The notes beneath the pieces are model-generated. The model searched no databases, was not told the origin of the DNA, and saw nothing but the letters and a program-made list of their open reading frames with translations. From Bacteroidales bacterium (GTDB lineage Bacteria > Bacteroidota > Bacteroidia > Bacteroidales > Muribaculaceae), in contig JAUNCU010000061.1 of NCBI GenBank assembly GCA_030526455.1, forward strand, positions 5,687 to 14,512: 8,826 bases of DNA, in the 5' to 3' direction. How positions within the stretch are numbered: position 1 is the first letter of the stretch; the number at the start of each line of letters is the position of its first letter. Both the position numbers and the translations under genes were made by a program. Positions 1 through 5,403 of the stretch are shown piece after piece.

Positions 1-1244
1 ATGTGCTCAATGCCTATGCTGAGGCGCACGGTGGATGGGGTGATGTGCTGGGCGGCGAGTTCTTCGGGCGACATTTGGGAGTGGGTGGTGGTGTAGGGGT
101 GGATGACGAGTGATTTCACGTCGGCCACGTTGGCGAGCAGGGAGAAGATCTGCAGCGAGTCGATGAATCGCCATGCGGCGTCTTGGTCGCCGTCGATTTC
201 AAAGGTGAAGATGCTGGCGGCGCCGTTGGGGAAATATGCCTCGTAGAGGGCATGGTCGGGGTGCGACTGCAGCGCTGGGTGGCTCACGTGCTTCACCTTT
301 GGGTGATGGCTGAGGAAATCTACCACCTTCAGGGCATTCTCCACGTGGCGCTCGATGCGCAGTGGCAGCGATTCCACGCCCTGCAGGAGAATCCAGGCGT
401 TGAATGGCGAGATGGCGGCGCCGGTGTCGCGCAGAATCACGGCACGAATGCGGGTCACGAATGCGGCCGCGCCAGCCACGTCGGCAAAGATGGCGCCGTG
501 GTAGGATGGGTCGGGCTGCGCCAGGGTGGGGAATTTATCGGCGTGAGCCTTGAAATCGAAGCGTCCCGCATCCACGATGATGCCGCCAAGCGACGAACCG
601 TGGCCGCCAATAAACTTGGTGGCAGAGTGAATCACCACGTCGGCACCGTGCTCGATAGGGCGGATGAGGATGGGAGTGCCAAAGGTGTTGTCGACGATGA
701 AGAGCGCATTGTGGCGGTGAGCCACTTCGGCCACGGCGTCGAGGTTGGTCACGTCGCTATTAGGATTGCCAAAGGTTTCGGCGTAGATCACCTTGGTGTT
801 GGGCTGGATGGCTTTCTCGAGGGCTTCGAGGTCGTTCACGTTCACGAATGTGCTGCTGATGCCTTGTGTGGCGAGGGTGTGGCTGATGAGATTGTAGGAG
901 CCACCGTAGAGATTGTCGGCCGCCACCACGTGGTCGCCTTGCTGGAGCACATTTTGCAGGGCGTAGGTCACAGCCGCTGCGCCCGATGCCACTGCCAGCG
1001 CTGCCACACCGCCCTCAAGCGCGGCGATGCGCTCTTCAAGCACGGCTTGTGTGGAATTGGTGAGGCGTCCGTAGATGTTGCCCGCGTCGCGCAGGCCGAA
1101 TCGGTCGGCAGCATGCTGCGAGTTGCGGAACACGTAGGAGGTGGTTTGATAGATGGGCACTGCGCGAGCGTCGGTTGCGGGATCGGGAGTTTCCTGGCCC
1201 ACGTGAAGGGCGAGGGTATTGATGTGATAAGAATTTGTTGCCAT
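1..1244 (-). CDS. metY: O-acetylhomoserine sulfhydrylase (PLP enzyme), 3' end missing
   Basis: Cys/Met-metabolism PLP-dependent enzyme, best matching O-acetylhomoserine aminocarboxypropyltransferase, which makes homocysteine from O-acetylhomoserine and sulfide in the cytoplasm. Translating the minus strand from the ATG at 1244-1242 gives MATNSYHINTLALHVGQETP and 414 codons to the window edge. Seen: the family motif YGRLTNSTQ (about residues 58-66), DNTFGTP (185-191, with the Asp expected to hold the PLP ring nitrogen), SATKFIGGHG (207-216, with Lys210 as the Schiff-base lysine), and a C-terminal LSIGIEH where family members are near their end. Full-length relatives are about 425-430 residues, so only some 10-20 residues should be lost. 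The gene is divergent from the Lrp/AsnC gene at 1382 and shares its control region. A cystathionine gamma-synthase or methionine gamma-lyase role is possible, but the length and the conserved blocks fit MetY better. Confidence 0.93.
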   Translation of the reverse strand, partial: MATNSYHINTLALHVGQETPDPATDARAVPIYQTTSYVFRNSQHAADRFGLRDAGNIYGRLTNSTQAVLEERIAALEGGVAALAVASGAAAVTYALQNVLQQGDHVVAADNLYGGSYNLISHTLATQGISSTFVNVNDLEALEKAIQPNTKVIYAETFGNPNSDVTNLDAVAEVAHRHNALFIVDNTFGTPILIRPIEHGADVVIHSATKFIGGHGSSLGGIIVDAGRFDFKAHADKFPTLAQPDPSYHGAIFADVAGAAAFVTRIRAVILRDTGAAISPFNAWILLQGVESLPLRIERHVENALKVVDFLSHHPKVKHVSHPALQSHPDHALYEAYFPNGAASIFTFEIDGDQDAAWRFIDSLQIFSLLANVADVKSLVIHPYTTTHSQMSPEELAAQHITPSTVRLSIGIEH

Positions 1245-1275
1245 AGTCGTAAAAATGTTTTTGAGTTTCTTACCG

Positions 1276-1307
1276 CAAAGTTAGTATGGGTAGAAATTCC
1301 TACCAAT
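1276..1307 (-). promoter_or_regulatory. Promoter of the metY-like gene
   Basis: Read on the minus strand, TAACTTTG (1283-1276) matches the Bacteroidota -7 consensus TAnnTTTG. An imperfect -33 element, TTGG within ATTGG (1307-1303), lies 19 bases upstream. This predicts a transcript start near 1269 and a leader of about 25 nt. The spacer between the two elements is almost filled by a near-perfect palindrome (1289-1304), a position where a bound protein would block the polymerase. Confidence 0.6.
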
Positions 1308-1365
1308 AAAATTTGAAAATATAGAAAAAGTGTGCTATTTTTGTGGTAAAATATAGAAGAATCTA
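1289..1365. promoter_or_regulatory. Candidate Lrp/AsnC operator array between metY and lrp
   Basis: A 16-bp near palindrome, GGTAGAAATTCCTACC (1289-1304, 7 of 8 pairs matching), lies in the metY promoter spacer. Its core TAGAA...CTA recurs: TAGAA begins at 1291, 1322 and 1354, each followed by CTA 12-16 bases from its first base. The steps are 31 and 32 bp, three helical turns each, so all three lie on one face of the DNA. Lrp proteins bind as octamers of dimers at sites spaced about this far apart, with a consensus bearing TAG...CTA-like arms. Binding by the adjacent regulator is inferred. The stretch is A+T-rich, so chance matches are possible. Confidence 0.5.
1312..1343 (+). promoter_or_regulatory. 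Promoter of the Lrp/AsnC-family gene
   Basis: TTTG (1312-1315) and TATTTTTG (1336-1343) are 20 bases apart, which is a full match to the Bacteroidota TTTG-N19-21-TAnnTTTG promoter. The predicted start is near 1350, giving a leader of about 30 nt. The middle TAGAA half-site (1322) falls in the spacer and the third (1354) just past the start, consistent with autoregulation. Confidence 0.65.
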
Positions 1366-1381
1366 CTAAAAACGACAAAAA

Positions 1382-1861
1382 ATGGCTACTGAAAAAGAAT
1401 CGTACCGACTCGACGAGAAAGACAAAGAGATACTGCGCGCGCTTCAGCACAACGCCCGCCTCACCAATAAAGAACTGGCCGCGGCGGTGCACCTCTCCAC
1501 CACGCCCACCTATGAGCGCGTGAAGCGACTGGAGCGCCTGGGATTTATCAAGAAATATGCCACCATACTCGACGCCGATAAGTTGAACAAGGGATTTGTG
1601 GTGTATTGCAGTGTGAAATTGCGCCACCTCAACAGCGAGAAGGCGCAGGCGTTTACGCGCATGGTGCTCTCAATCGACGAGGTGACCGAGTGCTACAACA
1701 TATCGGGCAGTTTCGACTACATGCTGCGCATCCAGTCGCCCGACATGAAATATTACCAGCGATTTTTGCTCGACGTGATAGGGCGCCACGACAATATCGC
1801 CTCGCTAGAAAGCACCTTCGTGATGGAAGAAATCAAGCACGACTACAGCGTGGGCGTGTAG
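1382..1861 (+). CDS. Lrp/AsnC-family transcriptional regulator
   Basis: A 159-residue protein of normal length for the Lrp/AsnC (feast/famine) family, whose members sense amino acids and bind DNA as dimers and octamers. Residues 9-60 form the winged-helix DNA-binding part: LDEKDKEILRALQHNARLT opens it, and the ELAAAVHLS to YERVKRLERLGFI stretch is the recognition helix-turn-helix. Residues about 65-155 form the RAM ligand-binding domain, with the typical GSFDYMLRI segment (109-117). The start is the ATG after an A-rich ACGACAAAAA stretch with no Shine-Dalgarno, which is usual in Bacteroidota. It is divergent from the metY-like gene, with candidate half-sites spanning both promoters, so it probably controls sulfur amino acid synthesis and itself. 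The effector (methionine or another amino acid) cannot be read from the sequence. Confidence 0.95.
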   Translation: MATEKESYRLDEKDKEILRALQHNARLTNKELAAAVHLSTTPTYERVKRLERLGFIKKYATILDADKLNKGFVVYCSVKLRHLNSEKAQAFTRMVLSIDEVTECYNISGSFDYMLRIQSPDMKYYQRFLLDVIGRHDNIASLESTFVMEEIKHDYSVGV

Positions 1862-1948
1862 CGACGAGCACCGGAGCCTCCGGATGTTCCGGTAGTTCCA
1901 GAGAAAGCGCCAGCAGCCAAGACAATCGTCTTAACTCCTGAAAAATGA

Positions 1949-2872
1949 TTAGAACCACTTAATCTTCTTGAACACGAAGAATGCGGCGCATGCCAGCGAC
2001 ACCGACAGCAGCAGGATGGCGAGGAATGCCCAGGGCTTGTCGTCGACGGGAAGGCCCACGTTCATGCCGTATAAACTCGCGATGAGGGTAGGCACCTGCA
2101 GGATGATGGTGATACTGGTCATCCGCTTCATGATGAGGTTGAGGTTGTTGGAGATGATGGTGCCGAATGCGTCCATGGTGCCGGTGAGAATGTTGCTGTA
2201 GATGCTCACCATGTTTTGCGCCTGCTGGAGTTCGATGTGCACGTCTTCCACCATTTCGGGGTCGAGGAGTTCCGAATTGGTGTAGATGGTGCGCAGGCGT
2301 GTAAGGAGCGCCTCGTTGCCACGAATGCCGGTGTTGAAGTACACGAGGCTCTTCTGCAAGTTGCGCAGTTTCAAGAGGTCGTCGTTGCGCAGTCGTCGCT
2401 CAAGGCCGTCTTCGGTGTTATTGATGCTGATATTGATTTGCTTCAGGTATTTCAGGAACCACACGGCCGACGACATAATCAGGCGCAGAATCAGGGCAAA
2501 CTTGTTGTTGATAACGTTGCCCTTGGCGGTGTTGTACTGAATAAAGTCGTGGATGATGATATTCTTGAAATAGCAAAGCACGATCACGAGATTTCCGTTG
2601 GTGATCACACCCAGTGGCACGGTAGAGAAAGGGATGTCGGCATCACCGGTTTCGCGCGGAATGCGCATGATGGTGAGCATCCATTCGTCGTCGCGCTCCA
2701 CACGAGGGCGTTCGTTAGGGTCTCGAATATCGGAGATGAAAGAATCGGGCACGCCCAATCCTTCCAGGTAGTTGAAATCGTCTTGATTAGGGTCGCAGAT
2801 GTTGATCCAGCAGCCATCTTGCCACTGGTCCACCTTCTTGAAACCTTTTCCAAAAAGCAAAAATTCTTTCAT
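1949..2872 (-). CDS. corA: CorA-family magnesium/divalent cation channel
   Basis: A 307-residue CorA-family protein, close to the 316 residues of the E. coli protein. CorA pentamers form Mg2+ (and Co2+) channels in the inner membrane, with a large cytoplasmic N-terminal funnel and two C-terminal helices. Seen: the diagnostic YGMN selectivity motif (268-271) followed by VGLP; TM1 just before it (about 250-269); TM2 about 281-301; and a basic C-terminal end, KKIKWF. The long stalk helix runs through about 185-250. The ATG at 2872 is supported by AAGGAGG (2892-2886), the strongest Shine-Dalgarno in the window, though its 13-base spacing is long. The gene converges on the Lrp gene across 87 bp. 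An 'MIT' or ZntB-like transporter of the same superfamily is the main alternative, but the intact GMN favours Mg2+. Confidence 0.95.
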   Translation of the reverse strand: MKEFLLFGKGFKKVDQWQDGCWINICDPNQDDFNYLEGLGVPDSFISDIRDPNERPRVERDDEWMLTIMRIPRETGDADIPFSTVPLGVITNGNLVIVLCYFKNIIIHDFIQYNTAKGNVINNKFALILRLIMSSAVWFLKYLKQINISINNTEDGLERRLRNDDLLKLRNLQKSLVYFNTGIRGNEALLTRLRTIYTNSELLDPEMVEDVHIELQQAQNMVSIYSNILTGTMDAFGTIISNNLNLIMKRMTSITIILQVPTLIASLYGMNVGLPVDDKPWAFLAILLLSVSLACAAFFVFKKIKWF

Positions 2873-2882
2873 GTCGTCGACA

Positions 2883-2979
2883 CTGCCTCCTTATGTGTTA
2901 GGATATTGCCGTGAGAAAGGGCGAGGCAGGTCCGAGTATTAGATACTGGCACTCTGTATCGCCTCTACATCAGCAATAT
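2883..2979 (-). promoter_or_regulatory. Structured corA 5' leader, candidate riboregulator
   Basis: The predicted corA leader (about 170 nt) can form three nested helices: 2973-2979 with 2903-2909 (7 bp), 2961-2965 with 2923-2927 (5 bp) and 2956-2960 with 2942-2946 (5 bp, loop 2947-2955). A competing helix pairs CUGCCUC (2929-2923) with GAGGCAG (2889-2883), 7 bp, and buries four bases of the AAGGAGG Shine-Dalgarno (2892-2886). It uses the same GCCUC strand as the second nested helix, so the two states exclude each other. A small AGTAT/ATACT hairpin (2935-2947) further competes with the third helix. This is the layout of a translational switch. I do not recognise an M-box or another known Mg2+ riboswitch; ligand and switching are inference. 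Confidence 0.4.
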
Positions 2980-3050
2980 AGGGTTGAAATAATTACTATT
3001 TAACGGTACTGAGTCGTCCATTTACGTTGATAAGTTTTGATTTTACGGTG

Positions 3051-3058
3051 CAAAGATA
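3051..3058 (-). promoter_or_regulatory. corA promoter (-7 element)
   Basis: TATCTTTG on the minus strand (3058-3051) matches TAnnTTTG and is the only such match between here and corA. It is followed by CACCGTAAAA. A TTTG-type -33 element is not evident at the expected distance. The predicted start is near 3045, leaving an unusually long leader of about 170 nt before the corA ATG. Confidence 0.5.
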
Positions 3059-3171
3059 CTGCAAAATCTTTCAAGTTGTTCACTTTGGGGCGAATTTTCT
3101 TGATTTTTTTCGCTTTTCGGAGGTGAGTTTTACGGTGTGCGGGGGCGCCTCGCCGCAAGAAAATAAACCTA

Positions 3172-3329
3172 AATAAACACCCTTTTGGGGAGGGTGGGTG
3201 CTTCGCACCTGCCGATGCGCTTTGTGGTGGTTTTTGGCTCGCAAACAAGTTTGCGCCAAAATCGCGCCACAAAGCACCTCGTCACCCACTTCGTGGGCTC
3301 ACCACCCTCCCCAAAAGGGCAATAAACAC
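3172..3329. repeat. MITE-like long imperfect inverted repeat with flanking direct repeats
   Basis: An approximately 140-bp inverted repeat. The outer stem, 3180-3197 with 3302-3319, is 18 perfect base pairs. Two side hairpins with CTTCG centres lie at 3198-3208 and 3285-3297. A long central hairpin pairs 3217-3246 with 3249-3277, with few mismatches and the tip CGCAAAC-AA-GTTTGCG. The whole folds like a cloverleaf. AATAAACAC lies just outside both ends (3172-3180 and 3321-3329), as a 9-bp target-site duplication would. It encodes no protein. A short GCCC-TGC-GGGC hairpin follows (3330-3340), and another, GGCG-CCT-CGCC, precedes it (3144-3154). A non-autonomous mobile element is the best reading; a REP-type palindrome or a structured RNA is possible. 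Confidence 0.6.
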
Positions 3330-3410
3330 GCCCTGCGGGCTAAAAAAACCGCTGGCTTTCGGTGTGTGCGTTTTGCTTTGTGTGATGTGGTGGGGCGGGG
3401 GCAAAAAAAG

Positions 3411-3459
3411 AAAAAAAGGTTGCTGGCTTTGTGGGGGAGGGGCTGGCAACCTTTTTTTT
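3411..3459. terminator. Perfect hairpin with T-tract, terminator-like in both directions
   Basis: Strand 3411-3423 (A7 then GGTTGC) pairs perfectly with 3446-3458 (GCAACC then T7), giving a 13-bp stem with a 22-base loop and eight T residues at 3452-3459. On the other strand the same stem is also followed by T-runs. It would stop transcription from either side. No recognisable gene ends here: corA and the first kinase are both transcribed away from this spot. It may insulate the kinase promoter or end an unrecognised small RNA. Confidence 0.6.
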
Positions 3460-3736
3460 ACATCTTTTTGCAGATAGTGTTTTTTGATGGGTGATTAGAT
3501 TTAAGCGTTTGTCTTGTTTTTTTTTTGACTTTTATACTACTACTCTAAATTTACAATTTTGAAGTGTACTTTTCGTGGATGAGATTTTGGTAATGCAAAG
3601 TAACTAATTTATTTTGAGATGGCAATATCCATTTTAATCCAATTAAAAACTGGACATCTTTTGGCTTTACGGTGGCATTTTTGCGTTTTTTCTTAAAAAA
3701 AGTGGCATAGTGAGCAGAGCGCACCCAAAAAATGCG
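3460..3736. other. AT-rich intergenic stretch, nothing recognised
   Basis: Between the hairpin and the kinase promoter I see no convincing coding frame, RNA gene or repeat. It has long T-runs (for example around 3516-3526) and one copy of TTTACGGTG (3666-3674), a word also found at 3042-3050 and 3129-3137. Confidence 0.5.
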
Positions 3737-3744
3737 TAAATTTG
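3737..3744 (+). promoter_or_regulatory. Promoter of the kinase operon (-7 element)
   Basis: TAAATTTG (3737-3744) matches TAnnTTTG and lies 27 bases before the kinase ATG, giving a predicted start near 3751 and a short leader. No clear TTTG -33 element lies 19-21 bases upstream, so basal strength may be low or activator-dependent. Short ATGC/GCAT arms (3732-3735 and 3744-3747) flank the element. Confidence 0.5.
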
Positions 3745-3771
3745 CATAAGTAAGGATATTAATGTTGATCA

Positions 3772-5349
3772 ATGGAACCGATACAAAACGAATTTTTAGA
3801 TACCAGTGAATTCTTCGAATCGGAGGATTTGGAGGATGTGGGTTCGGAATTTACCGATATCACACCGTTTAACCGTGATATAGTGGATCCGGAGCGCAGT
3901 TTGTGCCAACTTTACCGCGCACGCCGTTTTGGCCAGTGGTGGATGCTCAAGTGTGTGGGCGCCGATGTGGCTGTGAAGGCTCGCGTGGTGGAGATTCTGC
4001 GCAAGGAGTTTGCCATAGGTGTGAGCCTTTGGCACCCCAACATCGTGCGCATGATTTCGATGCAGCACGATTTGGTGGACGGCTCTCCTGGCATTGTGAT
4101 GGAATATGTGGATGGCCGCACGCTCTACGATTATCTTGAGCGCAAGCCGCCGCTGGAATACCGCATTCGCATCGCTGAGCAAATTATCTCGGCAATGCAG
4201 TATTATATGGGAAAGCAGGTGGTGCACTGCGACTTGAAGCCTGCCAACATCCTAATCACCCACAACGGTAGCAATGTGAAAATCATCGACTTCGGCTTGA
4301 GCGACCTCGACAGTTACAACGTGTTTAAGGGCCACGCTGGCACCGATATCTATGCCGCACCCGAGCAGATGCGCTCCGATGGCGTGGTGGACTGCCGCAG
4401 CGACTTCTATGCGCTGGGCCATATCCTGAAGTTGCTGAAACTGCCTCGCCGTTTCAACCACATCATTCGCCGCTGCCTCAAGCCTAACCCCGACGACCGC
4501 TACCAGAACGTGATGGAACTGCAAATCGCCTTCCAGAACACGAAGGAGATGCACTTCTCGAAGTGGGTGCTCTTCACCGTGGTGATGGGTGCGATTGTCA
4601 CCATTGGCGCCTTCGTGATTGGTAACTGGGTGTCGCAAAATGTGGTGAAGGACCTCTCCACCTCGCGCGACAAGATTATCGACGGCGAGATGCCTGCCAA
4701 ATTCTTCGGCGACAAGATGGAGATTCACTATGGGCACGACGAGAGTTATGTGGTGCCCAATGCCACCACACTTTACTATAAAGGCAACGACAAGGAAATT
4801 CCGGGCGACATCAGTCCCACGATTGCCGTCGACCTGGGGCTTAGCGTGAAGTGGGCGCCTTTCAATGTGGGTTGCGAAGAAATGTCGAGCAACTATGTGG
4901 GCGGCTACTACAACTGGGCCGACCCCACGGGCGAGTCGACCGAGGGCGAAATCGATACTTATGATGTGCCTAAATACAAGACCCCCATCGCCGGCACGAA
5001 GGCCGACATTGCCTCGGTGAAGTGGAGCAATGGCTGGCGTATGCCCACGAAGGACGAATTCCAGGAACTCATCGACAAATGCCGCTGGACGCTGGTGAAC
5101 AAGCGCGGCTCGGTGCAGGGCTATCTCGTCACCGGCCCTTCGGGCAAGAGCATCTTCCTGCCATTTGGCGGTTCGCGTCAGGGCGTGGTGCACGTCAAGG
5201 AGGGCATTTACGGCTATTACTGGACGGGCACCCCTTACGAAACCCCCCGCTATCCTGCTGGCTACTTCATGTTCCTCGACGACCAGGCCGTGATGCTCCA
5301 GGGTGAAGTGGCATCGAGTGGCTTCAATGTGCGCCCCGTGAGGGAATAG
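3772..5349 (+). CDS. Receptor-type Ser/Thr kinase with FISUMP-like ectodomain (non-RD)
   Basis: A 525-residue membrane protein. Residues about 40-255 are a Hanks-type Ser/Thr kinase: ATP-binding Lys60 (WWMLK), alphaC Glu79, catalytic loop VVHCDLKPAN (150-159, Asp154, Lys156, Asn159), DFG 173-175 and APE 196-198 preceded by a normal GT (190-191). Residues about 264-285 form one transmembrane helix. Residues about 351-525 resemble the FISUMP family (AVDLGLSVKWA, WRMPT, VTGPSGKSIFLP, YWTGTPY, NVRPV) and should lie in the periplasm. The glycine-rich loop is absent (ERSLCQLYRA), and HRD is changed to HCD, making this a non-RD kinase. An acidic N-terminal extension (1-40) is a possible interaction or autophosphorylation segment. 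The gene is followed after 54 bp by a paralogue, with no terminator between, so the two are probably co-transcribed. Substrate and ligand are unknown. Confidence 0.88.
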   Translation: MEPIQNEFLDTSEFFESEDLEDVGSEFTDITPFNRDIVDPERSLCQLYRARRFGQWWMLKCVGADVAVKARVVEILRKEFAIGVSLWHPNIVRMISMQHDLVDGSPGIVMEYVDGRTLYDYLERKPPLEYRIRIAEQIISAMQYYMGKQVVHCDLKPANILITHNGSNVKIIDFGLSDLDSYNVFKGHAGTDIYAAPEQMRSDGVVDCRSDFYALGHILKLLKLPRRFNHIIRRCLKPNPDDRYQNVMELQIAFQNTKEMHFSKWVLFTVVMGAIVTIGAFVIGNWVSQNVVKDLSTSRDKIIDGEMPAKFFGDKMEIHYGHDESYVVPNATTLYYKGNDKEIPGDISPTIAVDLGLSVKWAPFNVGCEEMSSNYVGGYYNWADPTGESTEGEIDTYDVPKYKTPIAGTKADIASVKWSNGWRMPTKDEFQELIDKCRWTLVNKRGSVQGYLVTGPSGKSIFLPFGGSRQGVVHVKEGIYGYYWTGTPYETPRYPAGYFMFLDDQAVMLQGEVASSGFNVRPVRE

Positions 5350-5403
5350 AAAATGCCCTGCATGTGACGTTTACCAGAAGAAAAAATCATCACTTTTTAA
5401 GTT

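Noticed and set aside
183..1316. 377-residue plus-strand open frame opposite the metY-like gene
   Set aside because: The minus strand here encodes all MetY motifs including the PLP lysine; the plus frame is a GC-rich shadow without recognisable features.
1871..1932. Short hairpins between lrp and corA (CCGGA/TCCGG at 1871-1883; AAGAC/GTCTT at 1919-1932) as a bidirectional terminator
   Set aside because: Stems of about 5 bp with no T-tract after them on either strand; too weak to call.
3198..3494. 98-residue plus-strand open frame, and short minus-strand frames at 3000-3289
   Set aside because: They run through the inverted repeat and the hairpin with low-complexity content; no start signals or recognisable protein features.
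4252..5193. 313-residue minus-strand open frame over the first kinase gene
   Set aside because: Antisense to conserved motifs on the plus strand, with no promoter or family features of its own.
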